A stretch of DNA of 64,000 nt. It comes from Leptospiraceae bacterium (GTDB lineage: Bacteria; Spirochaetota; Leptospiria; Turneriellales; Turneriellaceae). The position numbers and the translations under genes are program-made. Under the pieces are notes generated by a model. It was not told where the DNA came from. It saw only the letters and a list, made by a program, of their open reading frames with translations, and did no database searches. The DNA lies in assembly GCA_025055765.1 (NCBI GenBank), contig JANWWS010000049.1, forward strand, positions 1-64,000, given 5' to 3'. Below, in pieces: positions 25,142-34,325 of the stretch. The stretch's first letter is position 1; every line of letters begins with the position of its first letter.

Positions 25142-25870
25142 TTCTTGAAATTCAAAAAAAGACAAACCCGTAGGGGGGACATGTACCCATTCCGCTACGG
25201 TCCAATATCCCTGAGCACTGCGTCGGGCAAAAGCTGTGGAGCGCGTCCCATACAAAGCACCTGCAATAAAAGGGGAGGACAAAAAATGCTCAATTAAGGG
25301 AGGATAACCTGTCTTGGGCAATTCTTCGCCTAATGGAGCACGACTTTTATCAAGCAACATGGACATCCAACTTTCTTGAGAAAAATCACGGGCTGCCAAA
25401 AGCTTATTGGCTTTATCCTGTATTAAGCGTACCTTAAACCACGGCTCGCCAAACTTCCCGTTTGAGAGTACGTAGAGCCCACCTGCCAGCTCTCTTGAGC
25501 TATCACGGTTTGAGATGTAGAAAAGCCGCATATCCGTGCTTAGGAGAAGATGGGCACCCCCAGTTTTTTGCAAGAGCCTCTCACAATCAGAAAGGTCAAG
25601 TTGACCCCCCAAGAAAAGACGCAAAATCTCACCTCGGGATAATTCTTTTTTCACAGCTGGTCTTTCTCGAAAATTCAAGACAAGCCCCCAGCGTCCTTGT
25701 GGGTGAAAACCAAGCCAGGTACCACCCTTTGCAAGATCACGACCGGCCAAAAAACCCTCCTGCCACCAATGCATGGCCCTAGCAGGCCGGCGATAAAACT
25801 CATCCCGATTGGCAGCCAAGACAACAGGGTATTGCTCGCTTAATTTAAAGGCAAGAGCTACAAGGCACAT
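25121..25870 (-). CDS. NRDE-family (TANGO2-like) protein
   Basis: 249 residues. The family signature is clear at the N-terminus: MCLVALAFKLSEQYPVVLAANRDEFY, with the NRDE motif at residues 21-24 and a Cys at position 2 that may become N-terminal, as in Ntn hydrolases. Further motifs are LAGRDLAKGGTWLGF and GRWGLVLNFRE. The eukaryotic homologue TANGO2 is linked to metabolic disease and lipid or haem handling; the bacterial function is unknown. The start overlaps pyrF by 13 bases, so the STAS-pyrF-NRDE genes form one operon. Confidence 0.92.
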   Translation of the reverse strand: MCLVALAFKLSEQYPVVLAANRDEFYRRPARAMHWWQEGFLAGRDLAKGGTWLGFHPQGRWGLVLNFRERPAVKKELSRGEILRLFLGGQLDLSDCERLLQKTGGAHLLLSTDMRLFYISNRDSSRELAGGLYVLSNGKFGEPWFKVRLIQDKANKLLAARDFSQESWMSMLLDKSRAPLGEELPKTGYPPLIEHFLSSPFIAGALYGTRSTAFARRSAQGYWTVAEWVHVPPTGLSFFEFQESPSFPK

Positions 25871-26544
25871 GAGAGTTCATTATGGATTTCCTGAACCACT
25901 TGCTCAGGACAGTTTGACCTTGTTATAGGGCGCCCTACCACAATATGGTTAGCCCCAGTGCGCAAGGCGTCTCCTGGCGTAGCCACTCTCCTTTGATCAT
26001 CCGCCGGCATACCCAAGAGCCGTATGCCGGGATTAATAATTAAGAAAGAAGGGGGAAGCCTTTGCCGCAGACGGGGATTTTCCTTGGCCGAACATACCAC
26101 TCCTACTCCCCCCGCCTGGCGTGTCTCGAGGGCCCTCCTTAGCACCACCCCACCAGTGCCTGCCCCCCCCTCTTCCGAAGTAAGCACACTGACATTGACA
26201 ACCCTTGTCGGACTACCCATCAGTCCTGCACATGCAGCCCTTACCGTAGCCTCTGTCCCAAAAACACTTAAAAGATCACATTCATATCCCGCAAGAACTC
26301 GACAAGCCCTCTCCACTGTTGCCGGTATGTCATTTAACTTGAGGTCAAGGAAAATTTTTTTTTTCTTTTTTTTGAGAAAGGATATTATGTCTCCTCGGCT
26401 TGCAAAAAAGAGTTCGAGGCCCACTTTATACCAAAGGACAAGGTTTCCCAAGCGCCGAACAAGCTTCTGGGCTTCCTTTAGGTTATTAAAGTCAAGGGCA
26501 ACGATAAGATATTCCTGGGCCGCCTCACTCCTCTTCTGCGGCAT
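25858..26544 (-). CDS. pyrF: Orotidine 5'-phosphate decarboxylase
   Basis: 228 residues from ATG 26544, which lies within the 3' end of the STAS gene (20-base overlap). It forms UMP from OMP. Visible are LIVALDFNNLKEAQKLV near residue 12 and the catalytic signature IFLDLKLNDIPATVERA near 61-77 (Asp-Lys-Asp tetrad region), followed by the phosphate-binding motif NHIVVGRPITRS near 205. The 228-residue length is typical of the short bacterial type. The gene contains a run of A that encodes six lysines (FLKKKKKKIF) just before the catalytic strand, a possible slippage site. Confidence 0.95.
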   Translation of the reverse strand: MPQKRSEAAQEYLIVALDFNNLKEAQKLVRRLGNLVLWYKVGLELFFASRGDIISFLKKKKKKIFLDLKLNDIPATVERACRVLAGYECDLLSVFGTEATVRAACAGLMGSPTRVVNVSVLTSEEGGAGTGGVVLRRALETRQAGGVGVVCSAKENPRLRQRLPPSFLIINPGIRLLGMPADDQRRVATPGDALRTGANHIVVGRPITRSNCPEQVVQEIHNELSCAL

Positions 26545-26887
26545 AGAAATCTTCACCTTCTTCCTGTCCCTGATAGGTAATGCTGACAATCTTATCGAGC
26601 ATGACGACATCTAAATTGCTCTTTAAGTCGCGATTTACGCGAACTAACTGCAATCGACCATCGGTTCTCACAAGTACACTTTGCAAATTTACAAATTGGG
26701 CAATAAGCTCAGAATTCACGCTGCGTAATTTCGATAGATCAAGCTCAACAATAAGATTTTCCGTAGGCCGAGAAGCTATCTCGTCGTGGAGTTTTTCAAG
26801 ATAACGAATAAGGTTGATGAGCCCAAGTTGGTTATCTTGCTCTTCAACGGCAAGTTGCCAGAGTTTATCTGACTTCGTGATTTGCAT
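26525..26887 (-). CDS. STAS-domain protein (anti-sigma factor antagonist-like)
   Basis: 120 residues. The pattern of strands and helices around NLIVELDLSKLRSVNSELIAQF resembles the SpoIIAA/STAS fold; at the usual phosphorylation position (DSS) this protein has SVNSEL, so one Ser is retained in a different context. LQLVRVNRDLKSNLDVVMLD fits the second half of the fold. The C-terminus is acidic (EEGEDFYAAEEE). A ribosome-binding site GGAGG precedes ATG 26887. It is first in an operon with pyrF and the NRDE gene. A partner kinase or sigma is not adjacent; the RsbW-like ATPase at 15.4-16.1 kb is a candidate. Confidence 0.72.
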   Translation of the reverse strand: MQITKSDKLWQLAVEEQDNQLGLINLIRYLEKLHDEIASRPTENLIVELDLSKLRSVNSELIAQFVNLQSVLVRTDGRLQLVRVNRDLKSNLDVVMLDKIVSITYQGQEEGEDFYAAEEE

Positions 26888-27046
26888 GCTCCGGCCTCCA
26901 TTAAAAAAATACCCTGTACATCCTTTTTTACAAAGACATTGAGGGCTTGTATTGGTTTTAAAAATTTCCTGGGAAAAATGATTAGGGCCCTGAGAAAAAA
27001 ATGGTTTACATTATAGATGGGCAACGTCTAATTAGAGAGGGTTCTC

Positions 27047-27580
27047 ATGAAAAGAAGACTCTCAATTCTCGTTTTTGGGCTGAGCCTTGCTTGTGCTTCG
27101 GTGCCCAAATTAAATAAGACCCAGATGCTTTTATATATGGAAAATGGGAAACATGATGAAATGATTGCTTTTTACAAGAAAGTCCAGTGGAGGCTCTACG
27201 AAGTAAACGACCACGAAAATATCAAGTTGAAGGGCTCCGAAGTAGTGGAGCTCTTTGAAATTAGCAAACGTTGCTATGAATATATGCAAAAAGCAAATGA
27301 AATGATGTTTTCTGGGGGAGAAGTTAATCCGCGACTTATGCTTTTGACTTCTGCCCAGCTTAAGAGCTTGCGGGAAAAATTTGAGGAAAATCTATCCGTT
27401 GTGTGTGGAAAAAGCCTTCGGGAAGGTGATTATGTAGAAACAGGGGTCTCCCTATTTTTTAATCGTCATTTTTATCCCTTTCTGTATACGAAATACAAGG
27501 CAGCCCTGGCAGCCCTGGCTTATCTAGAACAGGTGAAAAAACAAAGAGAAGAAGAGACCAAATTACCAGAAGAAGCATGA
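27047..27580 (+). CDS. Lipoprotein of unknown function
   Basis: 177 residues with a clear lipobox (FGLSLACAS, Cys near residue 17) and a GAGAGG ribosome-binding site. The mature part is helical and charged with two further Cys residues (KRCYEYMQ and LSVVCGKS). I recognise no family. It overlaps the next lipoprotein gene by 4 bases and lies in an operon with a NamZ-like muramidase and a phosphodiesterase, which suggests an envelope role. Confidence 0.82.
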   Translation: MKRRLSILVFGLSLACASVPKLNKTQMLLYMENGKHDEMIAFYKKVQWRLYEVNDHENIKLKGSEVVELFEISKRCYEYMQKANEMMFSGGEVNPRLMLLTSAQLKSLREKFEENLSVVCGKSLREGDYVETGVSLFFNRHFYPFLYTKYKAALAALAYLEQVKKQREEETKLPEEA

Positions 27581-28032
27581 AGTATCTGCCTTGCTTATTT
27601 TTTTTGGTAGTTGCCTGTCGCTCTGTTGAAAAAAAAACAGAAACCCACGCTGAGTTAAAAAGTTCAGGAAGTCCCGTTCTAGAAGCAGAGTTCACAGAGG
27701 GTTGGATCTCAGCCGAAAAGGCGCAAGCCCTATACCAAGGTACCTTAGATACAATGGCGGCGGAAGAAGCTCGGGAACGTCTTGCCTGGCTCATGCTCCT
27801 TGAATACTATGAGCTCCAGCGTGGGGATCGAGAAGCGGCAAGAGCTCTTGCTAAATCAGCTTTTTTTCATAAGCTCGGCCATGAAGAAATTAAGGAGCAA
27901 GAGCTTCGTGGCAAAAAACTTGTGTTTATCTCAAAAGAAAAAAAAGGTCTAAGAGATGAGTGGGAGGCTTTTTTGCCAACTTTGGAAGAAAAATACCCCT
28001 CGCTTAAGGCAAGACGGCTTAAAAAGCGTTAG
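27577..28032 (+). CDS. Small lipoprotein of unknown function, possibly TPR-like
   Basis: 151 residues, leader MKYLPCLFFLVVACRS with lipobox Cys near residue 14. The mature part is helical (TMAAEEARERLAWLMLLEYY, GDREAARALAKSAFFHKLG), a pattern of paired helices like one or two TPR units. No family is recognised. The ATG overlaps the stop of the preceding lipoprotein (ATGA), and the 3' end overlaps the open frame of the NamZ-like gene by 77 bases. Confidence 0.8.
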   Translation: MKYLPCLFFLVVACRSVEKKTETHAELKSSGSPVLEAEFTEGWISAEKAQALYQGTLDTMAAEEARERLAWLMLLEYYELQRGDREAARALAKSAFFHKLGHEEIKEQELRGKKLVFISKEKKGLRDEWEAFLPTLEEKYPSLKARRLKKR

Positions 28033-29230
28033 CCTTGCTCTATTGTTTTTCTCTTTTGCGGCAATTCATGGAGTCGAGCAAAACGATCCCCGAGAGGTTT
28101 TCCTGCGCAAGGAGCTTCCTAAATATGAAAATAAAAACTTTTGCCTTGTTACAAACCAAGCAGGACTTGGCCGTTATTTGCTTTGGCCCCCCCTGCAAGA
28201 CGGCGAGCCCACTCGCTTACACGAAATTTTTAAAGACAGCTCAAACCGTTTAGGAGAGGTCTTTACAGCAGAACACGGCCTTAGTGGCCAAGAATCGGAG
28301 GAAGGCAACAATTTGCCTCTTTTGTATAATCCCAAAAGCATATATAGGCTTAGGGAAAGCGACATCGCTTTTTATATCCAAGCATGTGATGTTATTGTCT
28401 ATGACCTACCGGATGCTGGGGTAAGACCCTATACCTATCGGACCATTGCGACGACTCTTTTGCGCAGCCTACACCAACATGGCCCGGAGAAAATATTTCA
28501 CCTAATTGATGTCCCGAACCCCGCAAGTCACTTAGGTATTGCTGGACCGGTAGCCCAAAAAGAAAAATTCTCGATTCTTGGAGAAGAGGAGATCCCCCAC
28601 CTACCCTACTATACCTATGGAGAATTGCTTCAGTATTATGTCTTTAAAATGCAGCTACGGGTAAAGTTATACGTTCAACCTCTTAATGGTTATCGGCCAG
28701 GACGCTTTTTCTTAGAGCAACGTTTCTCGTACTACCCCCCCTCACCCAATCTGCCGCATTTCCGCTCCCTTCAGTGTTACTGGATGATGGTTTTTTTTGA
28801 GGGCACTTACCTTGAAGAAGGCCGTGGTACAAAAGATCCTTTTTGTACTTTTGGCCATCCTGAATTCGACCCCCGTGACGTCCCCCCGCCTATGGGAGGG
28901 GTTTTGTTTGTCCCATTTTCTTTTGTGCCAAGCTCTGGCCGCTACAAAAATAAATTAGTACATGGCTATCGGTTGGAAATCCCTGACCCTTGGGAATACA
29001 GGCCCGTCGAAGCGGCTTATAAATTATTGCTTTATTTAAAGAAAAGATATCCAGAGCTAAACCTTTTTAAAACCTATCCAGGTGGTTATTATTCTTTAGA
29101 TGAGCTATGCGGAACCGAAAGCCTGCGCAGAGCCGTACAAAGTGAAATACCGTATGAGGAGTGGCTTAAGAATGAAAAACCCAAAATAGAGCTATTCCGC
29201 AAAAATATGAAACAGCACCGCATTTACTGA
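27956..29230 (+). CDS. namZ: NamZ-like exo-beta-N-acetylmuramidase (DUF1343)
   Basis: 424 residues from ATG 27956, which gives a long basic n-region before the hydrophobic segment SLALLFFSFAAIHG; no better start is seen although it overlaps the upstream gene by 77 bases. DUF1343 motifs follow: CLVTNQAGLG, FTAEHGLSG, IVYDLPDAGVRPYTY, LIDVPNPASHLGIAGPV, YYPPSPNLPHF, and FEGTYLEEGRGTKDPF. The characterised family member releases MurNAc from the non-reducing end of peptidoglycan fragments for recycling. The product is probably exported. It sits with two lipoproteins and a GDPD enzyme. Confidence 0.9.
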   Translation: MSGRLFCQLWKKNTPRLRQDGLKSVSLALLFFSFAAIHGVEQNDPREVFLRKELPKYENKNFCLVTNQAGLGRYLLWPPLQDGEPTRLHEIFKDSSNRLGEVFTAEHGLSGQESEEGNNLPLLYNPKSIYRLRESDIAFYIQACDVIVYDLPDAGVRPYTYRTIATTLLRSLHQHGPEKIFHLIDVPNPASHLGIAGPVAQKEKFSILGEEEIPHLPYYTYGELLQYYVFKMQLRVKLYVQPLNGYRPGRFFLEQRFSYYPPSPNLPHFRSLQCYWMMVFFEGTYLEEGRGTKDPFCTFGHPEFDPRDVPPPMGGVLFVPFSFVPSSGRYKNKLVHGYRLEIPDPWEYRPVEAAYKLLLYLKKRYPELNLFKTYPGGYYSLDELCGTESLRRAVQSEIPYEEWLKNEKPKIELFRKNMKQHRIY

Positions 29231-30000
29231 TGCCACGGCCATTAAAGGAACTATTGCCTCTTTACCAAGAACCACTGCTAGCCAGCCACCGCGGTTATGG
29301 AAAGATGGGGAAAATCCCCGAAAATACTTGGCCTGCATTTGAAGAAAGCACAAAGCTTGGCTTTTTAGCCCATGAGCTCGATGTACGTCGCACGAAAGAT
29401 AGGGTTGCCCTTCTTTTCCATGGACCTCTTTTGGAACAAGTCTCTGATGGCACGGGACGCATGGAAGATAAAACCTATGAGGAACTAAAAAGACTTAATT
29501 TTGCCCACTATCTTGCCTATTACCCCCGAACCCCTCCTACTACCTTAAAAGAATACCTGCAAAAAATACCGGAAAATGTCTTAACCAACATTGAAATGAA
29601 AAGGGATTTTGGAGATTTTTCTCCTGGTCTTGAAGAAGCCGTAGTTGAGGCTATCTATAATACCAATTCTCAAAAAAGAGTTTTTATCAGTAGCTTCAAT
29701 TGGTACTCGCTTTTTAGGTTAAGAAAGTTAGCAGGTGAACTTGCCCGGGGCCTCTTACTTGATCGTGGACCTTTTTTTTCCATCCGCAAAATCTTAGGAT
29801 GTCTTTTAGCGAAGCCAGACCTACTACACCCCCATTATAGTTTCCTCACAGAGAGAACAATCAAAAAACTGCAAAAGCAGGGCTATGCCCTCGTTGCCTG
29901 GACAGTCAACGATGTAGAGAAAGTGCGCTGGTTTTTTCAAAAAGGGGTGCAGATTGTTATAACCGACAATATGGAACTTATAAAGGAAAAACTCCTTTAA
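29230..30000 (+). CDS. Glycerophosphodiester phosphodiesterase (GDPD family)
   Basis: 256 residues, TIM-barrel enzyme that hydrolyses glycerophosphodiesters to glycerol 3-phosphate and an alcohol. Motifs: ASHRGYGKMGKIPENTWPAF near residue 19-37 (HRG and PENT), HELDVRRTKD near 53 (E-x-D metal ligands), and LLFHGPLLEQ near 66, where the usual HD pair is HG. The C-terminus YALVAWTVNDVEKVRW is typical. There is no signal peptide, so it is probably cytoplasmic. Its start codon shares one base with the namZ stop, so the two are co-translated. Confidence 0.93.
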   Translation: MPRPLKELLPLYQEPLLASHRGYGKMGKIPENTWPAFEESTKLGFLAHELDVRRTKDRVALLFHGPLLEQVSDGTGRMEDKTYEELKRLNFAHYLAYYPRTPPTTLKEYLQKIPENVLTNIEMKRDFGDFSPGLEEAVVEAIYNTNSQKRVFISSFNWYSLFRLRKLAGELARGLLLDRGPFFSIRKILGCLLAKPDLLHPHYSFLTERTIKKLQKQGYALVAWTVNDVEKVRWFFQKGVQIVITDNMELIKEKLL

Positions 30001-31160
30001 TTAGGCTCGAGCCGATAGATCTTTCCCTCCGTCATTTCAATAACATAAAGCTCCCCATCCTGATCGCGGCCAAAAGATGACAAAAGACCTGGTAAAGTGA
30101 TAAGTAATTTTTTCTGGGGATTTTTTTCCTTAAGATTAGTATACCAAATTTTGCCCGACATACTGTCGCCAAAGACATACTTGCCATGCAAAAAAGGAAT
30201 TTTTTTCCCAGTATAGACTTCCCCGCCTAGGATACTTTGCCCTTCTTCATGGGTGTACTCCAAAATAGGCATGACGAGACCTTCTTTTGGGCAATTTGTT
30301 TTTGGTTGAAAACAGTGAAAGCCTTCCATAATATTCCAGCCATGGTTTTCACCTGCTTTGACAATAGTAACCTCTTCATATAAGTCTTGGCCTACGTCTG
30401 CCACAATAAGCTCCCCCTCAGGAGAAAAGCTCATGCGCCATGGGTTGCGTAGTCCCAAAGCAAAGATTTCCCCTCGGTAATTCGTTTTTTTCACAAAGGG
30501 GTTATCGGGGGGGATTTCATAACCCTGGGGACCATCTACCTTTAAACGTAAGATTTTACCCAAAAGAGAGGCTGGGTTTTGCGCATACCCACGAGGATCT
30601 CCGGCACTGCCACCGTCACCAGTGCCTAAATATAGCATGCCATCGGGGCCAAAAAGTATGGTGCCCCCATTGTGGTTAGAAAAGGGCTGACGAATCTCCA
30701 AAAGCACCTCTTCTTGCCATTTTAATTTCAGATCTCTCAAAGAGATTATTTTATCTGTGAGCGAGGGCAAAACCGTGCTGTAACGGGAAAGTACGGTACG
30801 CCGGGGATTGGCGCGTGAACTATAGATATACATCCTGCCACTTTTGGCAAAATCAGGAGAAAAGGCGAGAGACAGCATACCCTCCTCCCAACCTTGGGAG
30901 AGAGTTTTCTCAATTTCGTCTAGCAAAACTACCTTCTCCCCGCTATTTTGAGAGACCAAATAAACAAGCCCTCTTTTCTCCACAACAGCAAAGAGCCTGC
31001 CAAGCCGAGGATATACCATGGGAAATGGCTGCATGTCCACAGGCTGCCTAAAACTTTGCTCAAAGGCTGGCGTAAGACGTACGAGAGATTTGGTAGGGGG
31101 CAATGACCAAAGAGAGCTAATTAGAAAGATGGCGCACCAAATCAAAGAAACGGTCTTCAT
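29997..31160 (-). CDS. PQQ-type soluble aldose sugar dehydrogenase (HHIP/YliI-like beta-propeller)
   Basis: 387 residues from ATG 31160, with a signal peptide (MKTVSLIWCAIFLISSLWS). The six-bladed quinoprotein glucose dehydrogenase B-type motifs are clear: SNHNGGTILFGPDG near 160, YLGTGDGGSAGDPRG near 178, LGKILRLKVDG, GLRNPWRMSFSPEG near 236, IVADVGQDLYEEV near 252, and ENHGWNIMEG near 270. The family oxidises sugars in the periplasm using PQQ, though many homologues have unknown substrates and no PQQ synthesis genes are in the window. Its start lies inside the upstream unknown gene (44-base overlap). It ends convergent with the GDPD gene (4-base overlap). Confidence 0.9.
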   Translation of the reverse strand: MKTVSLIWCAIFLISSLWSLPPTKSLVRLTPAFEQSFRQPVDMQPFPMVYPRLGRLFAVVEKRGLVYLVSQNSGEKVVLLDEIEKTLSQGWEEGMLSLAFSPDFAKSGRMYIYSSRANPRRTVLSRYSTVLPSLTDKIISLRDLKLKWQEEVLLEIRQPFSNHNGGTILFGPDGMLYLGTGDGGSAGDPRGYAQNPASLLGKILRLKVDGPQGYEIPPDNPFVKKTNYRGEIFALGLRNPWRMSFSPEGELIVADVGQDLYEEVTIVKAGENHGWNIMEGFHCFQPKTNCPKEGLVMPILEYTHEEGQSILGGEVYTGKKIPFLHGKYVFGDSMSGKIWYTNLKEKNPQKKLLITLPGLLSSFGRDQDGELYVIEMTEGKIYRLEPN

Positions 31161-31782
31161 AGTCCTCAAAAAGGCCATAGCGCTGTAAGGTATTCGCTAA
31201 TTCGCTAAGATAAGCACGGTTTTCCCTTGCCTCTGCAAAAAGTATCTCAATTTCCTCTCTCTGTTTTTCTTCTGGTGTTTTAAAAAAGCCTCTTTCTTCA
31301 AAGTCTAGGAAGTTACCTGGGGCTGAGCGGCGGATAATGTCTGCCGTAAGCCGAAGCACCCCAAACATCCATAGGTCGTCAGGAGTGCGCAAAATGGCCT
31401 GCTTTATGTCTTTCTCTGGGATATCCCGACGTATTTTTTCCACAAGCTCATCACTGGAAATGTCTAGGTCTTTTTGAACATGAAGGGTATTAATCACTTG
31501 GTAGCCCAAAACACGCAGAGTATGCCACAGCTCAGGGTTGTCCCTGCGGAAAAGCTCTAGAATATGGGGAGAAAAACCTTGAAAAGCCTCTTCCGGGGTG
31601 TAGGGGGTTATAATAACTGGTTTTTTACACAAAAGATGGCCCTTTCTTAACCTGCTACCCGTCTCCAGGGGAGAGATAATATTGTATTCGAACTCTGTGT
31701 CCCAGAAGGTAAAGATACGTTGGGTAGGTCGTCGGATGATACGGGTAAGTCTTATGGCACGCATTAACTCAAAGTTTTCCAT
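31117..31782 (-). CDS. Protein of unknown function between adenylate cyclase and sugar dehydrogenase genes
   Basis: 221 residues, hydrophilic and largely helical with many Glu and Arg; no signal peptide or TM segment, so probably cytoplasmic. I recognise no family. Segments such as FTFWDTEFEYNIISPLETGS and VLRLTADIIRRSAPGNFLDF look conserved in style, and the C-terminus LFEDYEDRFFDLVRHLSN is amphipathic. It starts 7 bases after the adenylate cyclase stop codon and overlaps the next gene by 44 bases, so one operon is likely. Confidence 0.78.
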   Translation of the reverse strand: MENFELMRAIRLTRIIRRPTQRIFTFWDTEFEYNIISPLETGSRLRKGHLLCKKPVIITPYTPEEAFQGFSPHILELFRRDNPELWHTLRVLGYQVINTLHVQKDLDISSDELVEKIRRDIPEKDIKQAILRTPDDLWMFGVLRLTADIIRRSAPGNFLDFEERGFFKTPEEKQREEIEILFAEARENRAYLSELANTLQRYGLFEDYEDRFFDLVRHLSN

Positions 31783-31788
31783 AATTTA

Positions 31789-33870
31789 TTAGACGAGTAA
31801 CATGCCGAGCTCCCATTCGGATTTTGGGTTTTCCCGAAGTTGACGACAGCGTTCGAGATACATCTTCGCCACCTTATCTTCGGCATAAACTATGAGGGAC
31901 TTGGCAAAAAGCTCCTCTGCTCGAGCATAGTCTTTTTCAAGATAATGAAAAATTCCTCTTTCGAAAATACCTTTCGAAAGAGCCAGGGCATCAGCTACCT
32001 CGGGAGAACGCGCCGACAAAGCCTCAAAAACCGTCACGGAATAGGTTTTACCCTTTACCCTTACCTGACCCAGCATGCGGTAGTTGATGTCCGAGACATC
32101 CGTTAGCTGCTGGAAAAAAACCTCACTCATGACGACAGGGGTTTCGAGAATGCGCGATAATTCCTGGAGGCGAGCTGCTAAATTTACCGCATCTGAGATT
32201 ACCGTAACATCAACCCTCTCTGCCTCTCCTAAAACCCCCAGCATCACCTCACCATAGTGAATGCCGACGCCAAACTCCACTGGAGGATAATTTTCTTTAA
32301 TTTTAGCTTCGTTATAATTTCGTAGTTCTTCCTGAAGTTGAATGGCCGCCTTAAATGCCAGTTGCGGGGAGGTCGGGAAAAGAGCCATAAACCCATCCCC
32401 CAAAAATTTATCAATAAAACCCTGGTTTTTCCGAATAATTGGCCCCATAAGGGATAGATAAGAGTTTAAAAAATTAAAATTTTCCTCGGGAGAGAGCTTT
32501 TCGCTAATACTGGAAAAATTGCGCATATCGGCAAACATAATAGAGAGTTTCATATTAAGCTGAGTTCCACGCTCTACTTCCGTAATTTCTCTTTTGTTTA
32601 GTAGCTTAATTGCATCATAGGGGACAAAACGGTGTATTGCTTGGTTTACCTGCCTTAACGTTTCATTTACCTTAACCGTCTCCACATATTTGAGTGAGTT
32701 CATTTTTCCCATGATGTATGTTTGAATGAATTGAAAAATAACAAGCCCTAGCGGCAGCTGGTAGTTGTGAGTACCCTTGCGATTTTCGTAAATATCATGT
32801 ATGGCAAAAGCAGAAAGCATAATAAAACCCGCAACAAACACTCGTGCCATGGGTCTTTTGCGCCGCATCGCTTGCACCAAGAGCACAATATAATAAGCAA
32901 TTAAGACAAGCACAAAGAGATGAAAAACTGCTCGTGCCCATGATAGTTTGGTCACTGGTAAAATAAAGAGAGTTGAAAGGAGCATAGCTGTCACCGCAAA
33001 CACAACACTCAAAGTAAGTTTTGTAATCTCCTTTGGAAAAAGCGCATGCATATAGAAACTCAAAAGAGCTGGGGATAGATAAATCGTCACATAATCAAGG
33101 TATAGCAAAAATCCAAAAGGAAATTGCCACAGCTCTTGCAAAACTTGCAGGCCAAAAAAAGTGGTTCTCATACCAATGACTAGCGCAAAAAGACCAAACG
33201 CTAAGAGATAACGCTCTGAGCGCCGCAAGGTAAAATACAAAAGGTGAAAAAATCCCAGAGAAATAAGAATGGCAGATAATGCTGCCTCATAGACCAGCCG
33301 GCGCCTTAGAGTACGAGACAACTCCTCGTGGGGACCAAGCAAAATAGGCTCAAGAATACCCCCAAAACGGTCATCGGAAAAATTCGAAATGTGCAGGGTC
33401 AGGAAATTTTCTTCTTGCGATACCACAAAGGCCTTAAGCTGGCTTTGCCAGGCTGGCTCTTCTTCGTTTTCATTTTTCCCAGGACGACCTACTTCAAGTA
33501 AAAGTGTGTTATTGAGGTAGAGTCGATAAGCAGAACTAAGACGTCCCAATTTTAACGCATAAACCTGTCCAAGTTCAGAAGGCGCAAAAAGAAGCTTTAT
33601 GCGCAAAGTAGCAAAACCCACACCAGCGGGAAATAAATCCGGCCGTGCCTGCCACCAACTTTTTGGTACTTCAATAATTTCCCCTTTTTGGCCTGTGTCT
33701 GCGGGATCTAAAAAAACAGAAGGAAAAACCTGCCAATGGCCTTGCAATTTTATAATCTGCCCTGGGCTCTGGCTGACATCAAGAACCCCTTCCCTTACCT
33801 GGGCCCACAGAGGCTTGGCGACGAGAAAAAAAACGAAAAGCAGGGCTCTTGGAAACCCAAGTTTCGCCAT
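31789..33870 (-). CDS. Membrane adenylate cyclase with 7TMR-DISM sensor
   Basis: 693 residues. A signal peptide leads to an extracytoplasmic domain (about 24-190) like 7TMR-DISM extracellular region 2 (carbohydrate-binding-like jelly roll, with LRIKLLFAPSELGQVYALKL), then about seven TM helices (195-385), and a class III cyclase domain (430-610). The catalytic set is present: IMFADMRNFSSISEKL (first metal Asp), FIDKFLGDGFMALF (second metal Asp; Lys typical of adenylate cyclases), and VISDAVNLAARLQE (Asn and Arg of the transition-state site). A C-terminal helical tail (about 620-690) may be a TPR. It should make cAMP on an external signal, probably a sugar or similar ligand; the ligand is unknown. 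Confidence 0.93.
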   Translation of the reverse strand: MAKLGFPRALLFVFFLVAKPLWAQVREGVLDVSQSPGQIIKLQGHWQVFPSVFLDPADTGQKGEIIEVPKSWWQARPDLFPAGVGFATLRIKLLFAPSELGQVYALKLGRLSSAYRLYLNNTLLLEVGRPGKNENEEEPAWQSQLKAFVVSQEENFLTLHISNFSDDRFGGILEPILLGPHEELSRTLRRRLVYEAALSAILISLGFFHLLYFTLRRSERYLLAFGLFALVIGMRTTFFGLQVLQELWQFPFGFLLYLDYVTIYLSPALLSFYMHALFPKEITKLTLSVVFAVTAMLLSTLFILPVTKLSWARAVFHLFVLVLIAYYIVLLVQAMRRKRPMARVFVAGFIMLSAFAIHDIYENRKGTHNYQLPLGLVIFQFIQTYIMGKMNSLKYVETVKVNETLRQVNQAIHRFVPYDAIKLLNKREITEVERGTQLNMKLSIMFADMRNFSSISEKLSPEENFNFLNSYLSLMGPIIRKNQGFIDKFLGDGFMALFPTSPQLAFKAAIQLQEELRNYNEAKIKENYPPVEFGVGIHYGEVMLGVLGEAERVDVTVISDAVNLAARLQELSRILETPVVMSEVFFQQLTDVSDINYRMLGQVRVKGKTYSVTVFEALSARSPEVADALALSKGIFERGIFHYLEKDYARAEELFAKSLIVYAEDKVAKMYLERCRQLRENPKSEWELGMLLV

Positions 33871-33986
33871 AATGGCAAAAATAAAATAATAGTTAGAGCG
33901 ACAAATACATTTGCTTAGTTATCTCATTTCTTTTGGGCATGGGCAAATGAGCTTTACAAAAAAGCTGGTGGCTTTTAAGGGTTCAT

Positions 33987-34325
33987 GTGGTTAGCAAAGG
34001 AATTGTGTTTGAAGCCAAGGTAGTAGCCTTCTTAGAAAGGCAAGGATATACGATTCTTGGTCGAAACAGACGCATTGCCTCCATCGAGATCGACATTTTA
34101 GCAAAAAAAGAAATGGGGGATGAAGAGCATTTTTACTTTGTCGAATGCAAATCATCGCCGACAACTGGCTACCCCCTCATGGGCCGCCGACAAAAGGAGC
34201 GTTACTTGAAAGCTATGGCGACTTTTCAAGCAGAGAGAGGAGAATTTCTCAATGTCCATCTGGCGCTCGCCTTTCCGGATGAGCTAACCGGCGAAGTCTT
34301 GTTTATCCCTGATTACTTTGCATAA
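33987..34325 (+). CDS. UPF0102 (YraN-like) nuclease-fold protein
   Basis: 112 residues starting at GTG 33987 (AAGG lies 6 bases upstream). The family pattern is present: KGIVFEAKVVAFLERQGYTI, ILGRNRRI, EIDILAKKE and FYFVECKSSP, which together form the restriction-endonuclease-like motif E-x(n)-EID-x(n)-ExK. Family members are thought to be nucleases or Holliday-junction-related, but function is unproven. The 3' end overlaps the convergent desaturase gene by 23 bases. Confidence 0.9.
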   Translation: MVSKGIVFEAKVVAFLERQGYTILGRNRRIASIEIDILAKKEMGDEEHFYFVECKSSPTTGYPLMGRRQKERYLKAMATFQAERGEFLNVHLALAFPDELTGEVLFIPDYFA

